Assembly: GCA_031277435.1 (NCBI GenBank) | Contig: JAITMI010000004.1 | Location: forward strand, 1-12,286 | Source of the DNA: Pseudomonadales bacterium | GTDB lineage: Bacteria; Pseudomonadota; Gammaproteobacteria; Pseudomonadales; Pseudohongiellaceae | Direction of reading: 5' to 3' | Length of the DNA stretch: 12,286 nucleotides | Shown here: positions 1 to 9,172 of the stretch, piece by piece | Layout: every line of letters begins with the position of its first letter | How positions within the stretch are numbered: position 1 is the stretch's first letter | Made by a program: the position numbers and the translations under genes | Notes under the pieces: model-generated | What the model saw: the letters and a program-made list of their open reading frames with translations, nothing else | The model's database searches: none | Told to the model about the DNA's origin: nothing

Positions 1-319
1 TCTCGGGCATTTGCTGCACGCCAGCGGCGTTGGTGCGCGGGTACATGCCGCGCGCATTCCCATCGCGCCGGAATTGACCGCGCGGCTGCCGGGGGAGGCG
101 CTGGCGCTTGCCTGTAGCGCGGGCGATGATTACGAACTGGTATTCACGCTGCCGCCCTTGTGCGCTACCGAGGTCAATGAGCTTGCCGCCCAAGGCGGCG
201 TGGCCTTGCGCTGCATCGGCGAAGTAGTGGCGGGCGCGGAACTTTTGCTCTTGGACGAGGCGGGCAAGGCGCTGCCTCTGGGGCGGCGCGGTTTCGATCA
301 TTTTCACTCAGGAGAATAA
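1..319 (+). CDS. thiL: Thiamine-monophosphate kinase, C-terminal part (5' truncated by window edge)
   Basis: ThiL phosphorylates thiamine monophosphate with ATP to thiamine diphosphate, the last step of thiamine cofactor synthesis in the cytosol. The reading frame is already open at base 2, and about 105 residues remain of a protein usually near 320. The visible part begins LGHLLHASGVGARVHAARIP, matching the family pattern in which a 'DLGHLL..SGVGA' helix precedes the second domain. It continues with CSAGDDYELVFTLPP, equivalent to the conserved 'GGEDYELLFT' segment of the AIR-synthase-like C-terminal domain. The TAA stop lies 2 bases before the pgpA ATG, and the pgpA ribosome-binding site sits inside the last codons, so the two are probably translationally coupled. 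A thiL-pgpA order is common in gammaproteobacteria, often downstream of nusB and ribE. No defect is visible. Confidence 0.9.
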   Translation, partial: LGHLLHASGVGARVHAARIPIAPELTARLPGEALALACSAGDDYELVFTLPPLCATEVNELAAQGGVALRCIGEVVAGAELLLLDEAGKALPLGRRGFDHFHSGE

Positions 320-321
320 AC

Positions 322-816
322 ATGGGAGAACCGCTGAGCCGCATCGTACTGCGCCACCCGGTCCACTTTCTGGCCTTCGGTTTTGGCAGCGGCCTGGCGC
401 CGCGCGCGCCGGGCACCTTCGGCACGCTGGCGGCGGTGCCGTGTTATCTCGTGCTGCGTTATTTGCCCTTGCCGCACTATTTATTGCTGTTGATCGCGGC
501 CTTTGCGCTGGGCATCTGGCTCTGCGGGCGCACGGCCGAGGCGCTGGGCGTGCATGACCACGGCGGCATCGTGTGGGACGAATTCGTCGGTTTCTGGCTC
601 ACCATGACGCTGGCGCCGCCGGGTTGGCTATGGCTATTGCTCGGCTTTCTCCTGTTCCGCCTGTTCGACGTGCTCAAGCCTTTCCCCATCAACTGGCTTG
701 ATCGCCGCGTGGGCGGCGGGCTGGGCATCATGCTGGATGACGTGCTGGCCGGCGTATTTGCCTGGCTGTGTTTACAGCTTCTGGCGCGTAGCGGAATTTT
801 TCCCATTGGGCTCTGA
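322..816 (+). CDS. pgpA: Phosphatidylglycerophosphatase A
   Basis: PgpA is an inner-membrane phosphatase that converts phosphatidylglycerol phosphate to phosphatidylglycerol. The 164 residues are close to the E. coli length of about 170. All family signatures are visible: GFGSGLAPRAPGTFGT near residues 20-35, HDHGGIVWDEFVG near 77-90, RLFDVLKPFPINWLD near 113-127, and GGLGIMLDDVLAG near 132-145. The acidic residues in the last three blocks are those expected to bind Mg2+ and act in catalysis. Hydrophobic stretches between the blocks would form about four membrane segments. The start is set by AGGAGA at 310-315, six bases upstream of the ATG and overlapping the end of thiL. It is the last gene of its operon here: a 220 bp gap with a new TATAAT box follows. 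No strong terminator was found; a weak GC hairpin followed by TTTT lies at 867-884. Confidence 0.95.
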   Translation: MGEPLSRIVLRHPVHFLAFGFGSGLAPRAPGTFGTLAAVPCYLVLRYLPLPHYLLLLIAAFALGIWLCGRTAEALGVHDHGGIVWDEFVGFWLTMTLAPPGWLWLLLGFLLFRLFDVLKPFPINWLDRRVGGGLGIMLDDVLAGVFAWLCLQLLARSGIFPIGL

Positions 817-858
817 ATGCGCTGCCGAACCTGGTGGTCTTTGCCCGCGCGCTGTGAG

Positions 859-864
859 TATAAT
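859..864 (+). promoter_or_regulatory. Putative sigma70 -10 box for the ligM-like gene
   Basis: A perfect TATAAT stands in an otherwise GC-rich gap between pgpA and the demethylase gene. No good -35 box is seen at the usual 16-18 bp spacing, so an activator may be needed. If used, it gives a 5' leader of roughly 165 bases before the ATG at 1037. A weak hairpin (GCTCC/GGGGC at 867-880 with a TTTT run) lies almost on the predicted start point. Confidence 0.4.
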
Positions 865-972
865 CCGCTCCCTTCGGGGCTTTTGCCTCGTAGAACAATA
901 AAAATTGCTACTGAGCATGGCTTGGGGCGCCCGGCCCGTCATACGGCTGGCGCGCACGCTCCTGTCATCATC

Positions 973-986
973 GCACCGATCGGTGC
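973..986. promoter_or_regulatory. Perfect 14 bp palindrome upstream of the ligM-like gene (possible operator)
   Basis: GCACCGATCGGTGC reads the same on both strands. It lies about 50 bases before the demethylase start codon and about 110 bases downstream of the TATAAT box. It could bind a dimeric regulator or form a small hairpin in the leader RNA. No regulator gene is nearby to pair it with, so the role is inference. Confidence 0.3.
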
Positions 987-1018
987 CAGAGTGGGCCTTT
1001 GTGTTTACCCCTGATTAA

Positions 1019-2428
<1,410 letters not shown>

Positions 2429-2454
2429 GTTCGCGCCGTATTGCTCGAAACGGG

Positions 2455-2485
2455 AAAGCCCGGTCCAAAACAGGCCGGGCTTTTT
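2455..2485 (+). terminator. Rho-independent terminator after the ligM-like gene
   Basis: AAAGCCCGG (2455-2463) and CCGGGCTTT (2475-2483) form a 9 bp perfect stem around an 11-base loop and run into TTTTT. It begins 27 bases after the demethylase stop codon and should end that transcript. Confidence 0.9.
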
Positions 2486-2547
2486 CATGGATAAGGATAT
2501 TTGAGAGAACCACATACTTAATTACCAGTGCCTACAGTTTTCATCCG

Positions 2548-2648
2548 TCGTCATTCCCGCGAAGGCGGGAATCCAGGGACGGTGGAATCTTATCCAGTTT
2601 CGTGGAAACGGCAACATCCCTGGATTCCCGCCTTCGCGGGAATGACGA
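2548..2648. repeat. MITE-like element with 32 bp perfect terminal inverted repeats of dRS3-like type
   Basis: Bases 2548-2579 and 2617-2648 are exact reverse complements, 32 bp each, around a 37-base centre. Each arm contains ATTCCCGCGAAGGCGGGAAT (2553-2572; its reverse complement at 2624-2643), itself an 8 bp stem with loop GAAG. It fits the ATTCCC-N8-GGGAAT pattern of the neisserial dRS3 repeat, similar copies of which occur in many beta- and gammaproteobacteria. The element lies between the ligM terminator and tex, has no coding capacity, and could form a long cruciform or RNA hairpin. No clear target-site duplication was identified by eye. Confidence 0.85.
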
Positions 2649-2709
2649 GAAAAATTTAAGCACGGGTAGTCAAGCAAGTAATTCCCCTATTATGTAGATT
2701 GTTTTTTAC

Positions 2710-5013
2710 ATGAACATCATCGAAGTCATCGCTCAAGAACTCGCCGTCAAACCCGCCCAAGTCCAAGCCGCCGTCACCTTGCTCGACGAAGGCGCCACCG
2801 TGCCCTTCATCGCCCGCTACCGCAAGGAAGTCACCGGCGCGCTCGACGACCTGCAACTGCGCAATCTCGAAGACCGCCTGCGTTATCTGCGCGAACTTCT
2901 GGAACGCCGCGAAGTCATCCTCAACAGCATCCGCGAACAAGGCAAACTTACGGAAGAATTGGAACGCCAGTTAACCGCCGCCGCCACCAAGACCGAACTC
3001 GAAGATATTTATCTGCCCTACAAACCCAAACGCCGCACCAAGGGCATGATCGCCATCGAAGCCGGCCTGCAAGCTCTGGCGGACTCGCTCTACGGTGACC
3101 CCACGCTGAACCCGCAAACCGAAGCCGAAAAATTTATCGACGCGGAAAAAGGCGTAAGCGACGTAAAAGCCGCGCTCGAAGGCGCGCGCTACATCCTTAT
3201 GGAACGCTTTGGCGAAGACGCCGCGCTGGCCGGCAAACTGCGCTCCTTCCTCGGCGAACACGGCGAGCTGCGCAGCAAAGTTCTGGAAGACAAAGCGGAA
3301 CAAGCGGAAAAATTCCGCGATTATTTCGATTACCGCGAACTCTTGAGCAAGGTACCCTCGCATCGCGCCCTGGCGGTATTTCGTGGCCGCAACGAAGGCT
3401 TCCTCACGCTCACCATCGGCGTGCAAGGCCATGAAGAAGGCCAAAGCGACCCCTGCGAAGCCATCGTCACCGAACACACCGGCATCCGCGATCAAGGCCG
3501 CGCCGCCGATAAATGGCTGAGCGAAGTCGCGCGCTGGACTTGGAAAGTGAAGCTCGCGCTGCGCATGGAAACCGACCTCTTAGGCTCCTTGCGCGAACGC
3601 AGCGAAGAAGCGGCGATCGCGGTATTCGCCGCCAATTTGAAAGCCATTTTGCTGGCGGCGCCCGCCGGCCACAAAGCGATACTCGGCCTCGACCCCGGCC
3701 TGCGCACCGGCGTCAAGGTCGCGGTGGTGGACGCCACCGGCAAATACCTGGAAAACACCACAATTTATCCGCACGTACCCAAAAATCAGTGGGACGAATC
3801 CATCGACGTATTGGCCAAACTCTGCAAGAAACACGGCGCGGCGCTGGTGAGCATCGGCAACGGCACCGCCTCGCGCGAGACCGATCGCCTCGCCGCCGAT
3901 CTCGCTAAACGCCATCCCGAATTGCACCTGAAAAAAGTCGTAGTGAACGAAGCTGGCGCCTCGGTATATTCCGCCTCCGACATCGCGCGCGAAGAATTCC
4001 CCGAGCTTGACGTATCGATCCGCGGCGCGATTTCCATCGCGCGGCGCTTGCAGGACCCCTTGGCCGAACTGGTAAAAATCGAACCAAAATCAATCGGTGT
4101 CGGCCAATATCAACACGACGTCAGTCAAACCCGCCTGGGCCAAACGCTCGACGCCGTAGTGGAAGACTGCGTTAACGCGGTCGGCGTGGACGTGAACATG
4201 GCCTCCGCCGCGCTACTGCGCCGCGTGTCGGGGTTGACGGCCTCGATCGCCAACAACATCGTCAGCTACCGCAACCAGCACGGCGCTTTCGCTGACCGCG
4301 AAGCGCTCAAAGCGGTGCCGCGTTTGGGCGACAAATGTTTTGAACAATGCGCCGGCTTTTTGCGCATCAGCGGCGGCGGCAACCCGCTCGACGCCTCGGC
4401 GGTGCATCCGGAATCCTACGCCGTGGTACGGCGCATTCTGGAACAAAACAGCAAAACGGTAGAACAGATCATCGGCGACAGCGCGTTCCTGCGCACGCTC
4501 AAGCCGCAAGACTACATCAGCGACAATGTCGGCGTGCTCACCGTCAAGGACATCCTCACGGAACTCGAAAAACCAGGCCGCGACCCGCGCCCGGAATTCA
4601 AATCAGCGGAACTGAAGGACGGCGTGGAAGACATCAAGGACTTGCAAGGCGGCATGATTTTGGAAGGAACGATCACCAACGTCACCAACTTCGGCGCCTT
4701 CGTCGATATCGGCGTACACCAGGACGGCCTGGTACACATCTCAGCCCTGTCCACCAAGTTCATCAAAGACCCGCACAGCGTGGTCAAAACCGGCGACGTG
4801 GTAAAAGTCAAAGTGCTGGAAGTAGACCCCAAACGCCGCCGCATCGCCCTCACCATGCGCCTGGACGACACCCCCGCGCCCCGCGAACGCCAAGACCAGA
4901 ACCGCCCAAGAGACACCAGCAAACCCGCACCAGCCCTCAAACCCGCCAAAGCGCAACCCGCGGCGGTGGGTTCGTTTGGCTCATTGTTGAAGGATGCGTT
5001 TAATAAGCGTTGA
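2710..5013 (+). CDS. tex: Tex family RNA-binding transcription accessory protein
   Basis: Tex is a cytosolic nucleic-acid-binding protein, related to eukaryotic Spt6, linked to transcription and toxin-gene regulation in several bacteria. The 767 residues match E. coli YhgF (about 773). The order is: helical N-terminal Tex region (about 1-320, including [11 protein letters not shown] near 30 and [14 protein letters not shown] near 98-112), YqgF/RNase H-like domain opening with GLDPGLRTG at 326-334, the [16 protein letters not shown] block just before 500, helix-hairpin-helix repeats at about 498-560, and an S1 domain at about 648-718 ([20 protein letters not shown], then DGLVHIS). Residues 720-767 form a Pro/Lys/Arg-rich tail. 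No Shine-Dalgarno sequence is seen before the ATG; a weak TATTAT at 2688-2693 would give a leader of only about ten bases. The homologous N-terminus ([19 protein letters not shown]) supports this start. No terminator separates it from the next gene. Confidence 0.97.
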   Translation: MNIIEVIAQELAVKPAQVQAAVTLLDEGATVPFIARYRKEVTGALDDLQLRNLEDRLRYLRELLERREVILNSIREQGKLTEELERQLTAAATKTELEDIYLPYKPKRRTKGMIAIEAGLQALADSLYGDPTLNPQTEAEKFIDAEKGVSDVKAALEGARYILMERFGEDAALAGKLRSFLGEHGELRSKVLEDKAEQAEKFRDYFDYRELLSKVPSHRALAVFRGRNEGFLTLTIGVQGHEEGQSDPCEAIVTEHTGIRDQGRAADKWLSEVARWTWKVKLALRMETDLLGSLRERSEEAAIAVFAANLKAILLAAPAGHKAILGLDPGLRTGVKVAVVDATGKYLENTTIYPHVPKNQWDESIDVLAKLCKKHGAALVSIGNGTASRETDRLAADLAKRHPELHLKKVVVNEAGASVYSASDIAREEFPELDVSIRGAISIARRLQDPLAELVKIEPKSIGVGQYQHDVSQTRLGQTLDAVVEDCVNAVGVDVNMASAALLRRVSGLTASIANNIVSYRNQHGAFADREALKAVPRLGDKCFEQCAGFLRISGGGNPLDASAVHPESYAVVRRILEQNSKTVEQIIGDSAFLRTLKPQDYISDNVGVLTVKDILTELEKPGRDPRPEFKSAELKDGVEDIKDLQGGMILEGTITNVTNFGAFVDIGVHQDGLVHISALSTKFIKDPHSVVKTGDVVKVKVLEVDPKRRRIALTMRLDDTPAPRERQDQNRPRDTSKPAPALKPAKAQPAAVGSFGSLLKDAFNKR

Positions 5014-5046
5014 GTAATGCCATCTGTTCATGCTCGAAAGAGGTCA

Positions 5047-5052
5047 TATAAT
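5047..5052 (+). promoter_or_regulatory. Perfect -10 box placed for leaderless transcription of the DUF7010-like gene
   Basis: TATAAT at 5047-5052 ends six bases before the ATG at 5059, so transcription would begin at or within a base or two of the start codon. A poor -35 match (TGTTCA, 5025-5030) lies 16 bp upstream. The AGAGG at 5039-5043 is too far from the ATG to be a good ribosome-binding site. Confidence 0.45.
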
Positions 5053-5058
5053 TACCCA

Positions 5059-5637
5059 ATGAACACATCTGAACTGCAACGCCTTCGACTAGAATTGGCT
5101 CAAACGAGCCAGTGGAACATTGGGTACTTCATTAGCGGCTTCATCTTCTGGTCGTATGCGACGATTACAGGGCTGATGTTCCCGTTGATGATTGCGCGTG
5201 TTTGGTGGTTAGTTGGAACCTTCATGATATTTCCCGTTGCTATGGCAGCGTCGCGCATTCTCGGCGCGGACCCATTCAGCAACAACAACGCCCTTGGAAA
5301 ACTCGTTGGAATTTCCCACATGGGAGCCATTGGTCTGAGCTTCCCCATCGTGCTGGCGAGCTTTCTGTACTTCCCGGCGGCATTACTCTTGGTCATGGCC
5401 ATCTTATATAGCGTCGATTTCCCCGTTATGTCATGGGTATTTGGAAGCAAAATTTTCTGGCTTCATGCCGCACTCCGCACCGCGTTGGTTACGCTAATTT
5501 GGTTCACGCTGCCGGAATTGCGTGTTCCCTTGATACCCATAACCGTAGCGCTAGCGTATCTCTTATCCATCATTGCCATTCCTTTCTTGCGCCGCCGGTG
5601 GTTGGAATTGCACAAAGGCATCAATGTCGGAAAATAG
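5059..5637 (+). CDS. Multi-pass membrane protein, DUF7010-like, with a chimeric 3' end
   Basis: The product is a 192-residue hydrophobic protein of unknown function. A short polar N-terminus (MNTSELQRLRLELAQ) is followed by about five or six predicted membrane segments (roughly residues 20-40, 48-65, 83-100, 102-130, 134-152 and 156-178) and a basic tail beginning FLRRRW. The pattern and length recall DUF7010 membrane proteins, with moderate confidence. I chose the ATG at 5059 over the in-frame ATG at 5017 because the extra 14 residues are polar and overlap the putative promoter. GC content is visibly lower than in the neighbours and codon use is more mixed, which suggests horizontal transfer. 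The last codons, encoding roughly KGINVGK, are antisense to a truncated ParE-like toxin gene, so the native C-terminus may have been replaced during insertion. It starts 45 bases after the tex stop. Confidence 0.7.
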   Translation: MNTSELQRLRLELAQTSQWNIGYFISGFIFWSYATITGLMFPLMIARVWWLVGTFMIFPVAMAASRILGADPFSNNNALGKLVGISHMGAIGLSFPIVLASFLYFPAALLLVMAILYSVDFPVMSWVFGSKIFWLHAALRTALVTLIWFTLPELRVPLIPITVALAYLLSIIAIPFLRRRWLELHKGINVGK

Positions 5638-5739
5638 CGAATCCAAAAAATATTCACCCAGTCCGGGCTGCTGCCGCTCATAGAACTGCCGGCCTGCTTC
5701 CGGGTCTTCAATTCCCAGAGAAAGGATGCGCAGTTTCAA
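5614..5739 (-). pseudogene. ParE/RelE-family toxin, N-terminal fragment
   Basis: Reading the - strand from the TTG at 5739-5737 gives about 42 residues beginning MKLRILSLGIEDPEAG, with FYERQQPGLGEYFLDSLFSD and then IDAF. This is the characteristic start of a group of ParE/RelE-superfamily toxins ('FYE.Q..GLG.YFLDSL..DI..L'), whose members are usually about 95-100 residues. After IDAF the likeness stops: the frame runs antisense into the membrane protein gene and ends at 5563. The central strands and C-terminal catalytic part are absent, so no active toxin is expected. The start overlaps the antitoxin stop in a TTGA, the coupling expected of an intact pair. Confidence 0.7.
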
Positions 5740-5852
5740 GAGCGGGCACGTTCGCGCAGTGAATCTTTGGCGGCGCTCCAATCCACCATGCGGGCCGAGC
5801 CATTGGCCAACGCGGACTCCGCTTGCTGAAGCGCCGCGTCATGCCAAGCCAT
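5736..5852 (-). pseudogene. Antitoxin remnant preceding the ParE-like toxin fragment
   Basis: A 38-codon - strand frame begins with ATG at 5852-5850 (MAWHDAALQQAESALANGSA), continues RMVDWSAAKDSLRERARS and stops at TGA 5738-5736, overlapping the toxin's TTG by two bases. An ending of the type 'G.....W..AK..LR' is common in small addiction-module antitoxins paired with such toxins, which are usually 70-90 residues. Upstream the frame stays open without a clear start and runs into the end of the VOC gene, so the N-terminal half seems lost. The call depends on the adjacent toxin fragment as much as on its own sequence. A short intact protein using this ATG, or a GTG at 5867, cannot be excluded. 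Confidence 0.5.
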
Positions 5853-5872
5853 TGCAGGTAATGGCACGGAGA

Positions 5873-6676
5873 TTACTTCACATCATCCAACCCCTCCGTA
5901 AGCTCAATATAAGTCCCCACTGGGTCGGTAATAAACGCAATGGTCAAATTGATCGCATCCACGCGCTGCGGTGGGCGGTTGAAGGGGATGTTGAGGCTTT
6001 CTAGTTTGGTGGCGAAGGTGTTGAGGTCGGCGACTTCGAAGCCGATGTGGTCGATGGCGGCGCCTTGGCTGGGTTTGGGGTCGCCGCCGCGGGCGGCGAT
6101 GAAGTCGACGCGGCCGCCGGGGATGAGGGCGGAGGGCATGCCGTTGCGTTCGCCGATTTCGGCGCCGAAGACGTTGACGTACCAGTCGCGCAGCGCGGGT
6201 TGATCGACGGCGGCGAGGTGGATGTGGTGGAACACGACGGGTTCTTGCTGCTCGGGGTTGACCAGGAATTCGATGCGCACGCCGTCGGGCAGGTCGGCGA
6301 GGATTTGGCCGGGGTCGGGGTTGTCGAGTACGTAGGTGACGCCGATGGCGTCGAGTGTGGCTTTGATGGCGGAGTAGTCGGGCACGGAGAAGGCGATGTG
6401 GTTGGCGCTGGTTTCGCCTGAGGGGGCGCTGGGTTGGCCTTCGCGCAACAGAATGTCCATGCCGGGGAAGCGTAACAGTTGCAAGGTGCCGGAGCTGGCT
6501 TCGGTGGCGCCGAAGGACTTCCAGATTTCGCGGTGTTTGGCTAAATCTGGAACGATCAGATGAGTATGGCCAATGCTGATGCCGTCGGCGTTGGGCGGCG
6601 CCAGTTCGGATTGCGCGGCGGCGGTCAAAAACAGGGCGCCGATGGCGGTGGCGCGGATAATGTGTTTCAGAATCAT
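5873..6676 (-). CDS. Exported VOC-superfamily (glyoxalase/extradiol dioxygenase-like) protein with two VOC domains
   Basis: This 267-residue protein starts with an apparent Sec signal peptide (MILKHIIRATAIGALFLTAA, cleavage probably near residue 21), so it is predicted to be periplasmic, which is uncommon for the family. The mature part holds two VOC domains, each of two beta-alpha-beta-beta-beta modules: about 33-140 (GHTHLIVPDL ... NHIAFSVPDY ... VRIEFLV) and about 148-265 (FHHIHLAAVDQ ... IDHIGFEVADL ... GTYIELTEG). The recurring His and Glu positions are those that bind a divalent metal in glyoxalase I and extradiol dioxygenases. The substrate cannot be predicted. The start is supported by GAGGAAA at 6688-6682. 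It lies 45 bases after glcB on the same strand with no visible terminator between, so co-transcription is likely. The 3' end abuts the toxin-antitoxin remnant. Confidence 0.85.
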   Translation of the reverse strand: MILKHIIRATAIGALFLTAAAQSELAPPNADGISIGHTHLIVPDLAKHREIWKSFGATEASSGTLQLLRFPGMDILLREGQPSAPSGETSANHIAFSVPDYSAIKATLDAIGVTYVLDNPDPGQILADLPDGVRIEFLVNPEQQEPVVFHHIHLAAVDQPALRDWYVNVFGAEIGERNGMPSALIPGGRVDFIAARGGDPKPSQGAAIDHIGFEVADLNTFATKLESLNIPFNRPPQRVDAINLTIAFITDPVGTYIELTEGLDDVK

Positions 6677-6721
6677 GAAAATTTCCTCAAAAATTTCTTC
6701 AAGAGTTGGTTGTTGTTGCTT

Positions 6722-8929
6722 TTATCTTACCGTTCCTTCAATTACTTGCCGCTCCTTTAATTCTTTGCGCCGTGCGTGCAGTACCGGCTCGGTGTAGCCG
6801 TTGGGCTGTTCGCGGCCTTTGAAGATCAGGTCGCTGGCGGCTTGGAAGGCGATGCCGTCGTAGCCGGGCGCTATCGGTACATAATGCGGATCGCTGGCGT
6901 TTTGCTGGTCCACGATCAGCGCCATGCGTTTGAGCGTATCGAGCACTTGCGCATCGGTGCAAATGCCGTGCAGGAGCCAGTTGGCGACGTGCTGGCTGGA
7001 AATGCGCAGCGTGGCGCGGTCTTCCATCAGGCCGACGTTGTGGATGTCGGGCACTTTGGAGCAGCCGATGCCTTGGTCGATCCAGCGCACCACGTAGCCC
7101 AGGATGCCTTGAATGTTGTTGTCGAGTTCGGCCTGGATTTGTTCCGGCGTGAGCTGGCGTTCGTGCAGTAATGGAATGGTGAGTATATCATCCACGCTGG
7201 CCTTGGGCCGTGATGATAGCGCGCGCTGCGTGTTGGCGACGTTGATCTGGTGATAGTGAATGGCATGCAGCGTGGCGGCGGTGGGCGAGGGCACCCAGGC
7301 GCAGTTGGCGCCCATGTTGGGGTGGATTACTTTTTGCGCCATCATGTCGGCCATCATGTCGGGTTTGGCCCACATGCCTTTGCCGATTTGCGCCTTGCCG
7401 GTAAAGCCGGTGGCGACGCCTTGGTCGACGTTGGAATTTTCGTAAGCGCTGATCCAGGGCTGGCCTTTTACCGCGTCTTTGGGCAGGAAGGGGCCAGCGA
7501 GCATACTGGTGTGGATTTCGTCGCCGGTGCGGTCCAAAAAGCCGGTGTTGATGAAGAAGATGCGGTCCTTCACCGCGCGGATACATTCCTTGAGATTGAC
7601 GCTGGTGCGGCGTTCTTCGTCCATCACGCCGACCTTGATGGTGTTGCGGCGCAGGCCGAGCGCGTCTTCGGTCATGTCTAGGAGGTCGTTGGTGAAGGCG
7701 ACTTCCTCCGGGCCGTGCATTTTTGGCTTAACGATATAAATACTGCCTTCACGGCTGTTTTTGAACGGGCTGTTGCCGTTGATGTCATGCAGGGCGCATA
7801 GCGAGGTGACCATGGCGTCAAGAATGCCTTCGGGGATTTCCTCGCCGTGGCGGTCGAGCACGGCGTTGCTGCTCATCAGGTGGCCGACGTTGCGCACCAA
7901 CAGCAAACTGCGGCCTTGCATGATGACGGTTTCGCCGCTGGTGCCTTTATAGACGCGATCAGGATTGAGCGTGCGCACGAAGGTGTTGCCGCCCTTGGTG
8001 ACGCTTTCGCTGAGCGTGCCTTGCATCAGCCCCAGCCAGTTGCGGTAGGCGGCGACTTTGTCGGCGGCGTCCACCGCGGCGACGGAATCCTCGCAGTCCT
8101 GAATCGTGGTCATGGCGGATTCCATGCAGATGTCCTTCACCCCGGCGTGATGCAGCTTGCCAACGGGATTTTCGCGGTCGAATTGCAGTTCCAGATGCAG
8201 GCCGTGATTGGCGAACAACATGCAGGTGGGGGCGCTGAAGCCGCCTTGGAAGCCCACCAGCTTGTCGGGGTTGTAGAGGCCGGTGACGCTGTGATCCTTC
8301 AATTCCACCTCTACCGCGACATGGCCGTTCTGGTTGATGAGGCGGTATTCGGTGACCTGATGATGGCGGCCACGTTTGAGCGGCAGCATTTGGTCGAGCA
8401 GGTCGTCGGCGTAGTCGATAATTTTTTGGCCGCGCCGTGGATTGAAGGTTTTGCCCTTTTCGGCAGCATCAGTTTCCGGAATTACGTCGGTGCCGTAGAG
8501 GGCGTCAAACAGCGAACCCCAGCGCGCGTTGGTGGCGTTGAGCGCGTAGCGGGCGTTCATTACCGGCACCACCAATTGCGGGCCGGCGACGATGGAGATT
8601 TCATAATCGGTACCGCGCGTGCCGATGCGGAAGTCCGGGCCTTCTGGTACCAAATAGCTGATATCTTGCAAAAAGCGTTTGTACTCGTCGCGGTGGCTTT
8701 GGTAGTAATCGGCTGAATGGTCGCGGTGCCAGGCGTCGATTTTGGCTTGTAATTCATCGCGTTTGCGCAATAACGCGCGATTGCGTGGCGCCAGAATTTC
8801 CACCATCTTGCCGAGCGCTTCCCAGAACTCGTTGGGCTTGATGCCGCTCTGAGGCGCGGCTTCCTTTTCGATAAAGTCGTACAGAACCTGGGCGATCTGC
8901 AAATTGTGCGAAGCGATGTTGAGCGTCAT
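6722..8929 (-). CDS. glcB: Malate synthase G
   Basis: Malate synthase G condenses glyoxylate with acetyl-CoA to malate and CoA in the cytosol, serving the glyoxylate shunt and glycolate use. The 735 residues compare with 723 in E. coli GlcB, and resemblance runs end to end. Landmarks include [94 protein letters not shown] and [20 protein letters not shown]. The catalytic and Mg2+-binding residues of the E. coli enzyme are present: Arg338 aligns with Arg346 (RNVGHLM), Glu427 with Glu438 (MDEERRT), Asp455 with Asp466 (GFLDRTGDE) and Asp631 with Asp637 (LMEDRATLR). The start follows GAGG at 8939-8936, six bases from the ATG. No isocitrate lyase or glycolate oxidase gene is present, so its partner pathway is not shown. 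Confidence 0.97.
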   Translation of the reverse strand: MTLNIASHNLQIAQVLYDFIEKEAAPQSGIKPNEFWEALGKMVEILAPRNRALLRKRDELQAKIDAWHRDHSADYYQSHRDEYKRFLQDISYLVPEGPDFRIGTRGTDYEISIVAGPQLVVPVMNARYALNATNARWGSLFDALYGTDVIPETDAAEKGKTFNPRRGQKIIDYADDLLDQMLPLKRGRHHQVTEYRLINQNGHVAVEVELKDHSVTGLYNPDKLVGFQGGFSAPTCMLFANHGLHLELQFDRENPVGKLHHAGVKDICMESAMTTIQDCEDSVAAVDAADKVAAYRNWLGLMQGTLSESVTKGGNTFVRTLNPDRVYKGTSGETVIMQGRSLLLVRNVGHLMSSNAVLDRHGEEIPEGILDAMVTSLCALHDINGNSPFKNSREGSIYIVKPKMHGPEEVAFTNDLLDMTEDALGLRRNTIKVGVMDEERRTSVNLKECIRAVKDRIFFINTGFLDRTGDEIHTSMLAGPFLPKDAVKGQPWISAYENSNVDQGVATGFTGKAQIGKGMWAKPDMMADMMAQKVIHPNMGANCAWVPSPTAATLHAIHYHQINVANTQRALSSRPKASVDDILTIPLLHERQLTPEQIQAELDNNIQGILGYVVRWIDQGIGCSKVPDIHNVGLMEDRATLRISSQHVANWLLHGICTDAQVLDTLKRMALIVDQQNASDPHYVPIAPGYDGIAFQAASDLIFKGREQPNGYTEPVLHARRKELKERQVIEGTVR

Positions 8930-8964
8930 ACGCGCCTCAAAATACCAAAAAACGCGGGGCAGTC

Positions 8965-8970
8965 ATTCTA
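8965..8970 (-). promoter_or_regulatory. Putative -10 box for glcB
   Basis: On the - strand TAGAAT lies about 36 bases before the glcB start codon, following GTTTATGGGC. The -35 region is weak (no clear TTGACA at 16-18 bp). The position between divergent genes makes a promoter here expected. Confidence 0.35.
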
Positions 8971-9051
8971 GCCCATAAACAGGCGAAAGCCTGACCGGAG
9001 CGGACTTGATGGTGGCAAAAAAAATTACGGTATCCAGCGCTGGGCAGGGTG

Positions 9052-9078
9052 TTGAGTCTTAAGACTTGTGGGTATACT
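9052..9078 (+). promoter_or_regulatory. Putative promoter with a palindromic spacer for the exported CxxCH/propeller protein
   Basis: TTGAGT (9052-9057) and TATACT (9073-9078) resemble sigma70 -35 and -10 boxes with a short 15 bp spacer. A perfect 12 bp palindrome, AGTCTTAAGACT (9055-9066), overlaps the -35 end and the spacer, a place where a repressor or a spacer-twisting activator could act. The predicted leader of about 90 bases contains mutually exclusive small hairpins (CTCCC/GGGAG at 9084-9096, or GGAGCC/GGCTCC at 9093-9108). Confidence 0.45.
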
Positions 9079-9172
9079 CAGCCCTCCCAACGGGAGCCGT
9101 AGGGCTCCAAACAACAACATCAAGACTGTCAAATCCAGAATCACAATCAGTCAGGGCATCTCAGGAGACACT

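Noticed and set aside
817..1014. 65-codon open frame between pgpA and the ligM-like gene
   Set aside because: Its ATG follows the pgpA stop directly but has no ribosome-binding site of its own. The sequence shows no family resemblance and overlaps the predicted promoter and leader.
2548..2648. CRISPR or integron attachment site
   Set aside because: There are only two inverted copies and no direct repeats with spacers. The arms fit a dRS3-like inverted-repeat element instead.
5017..5058. Upstream in-frame ATG for the DUF7010-like protein
   Set aside because: The 14 added residues are polar and basic with no ribosome-binding site, and the sequence coincides with the TATAAT box.
7847..8716. 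289-codon + strand open frame opposite glcB
   Set aside because: It is antisense to a full-length malate synthase with all catalytic residues; the translation looks like a reverse-frame artefact.
9068..9172. 35-residue N-terminal extension of the propeller protein
   Set aside because: It would bury the signal peptide and would be translated from the -10 region. The AGGAGA-supported ATG at 9173 is the better start.
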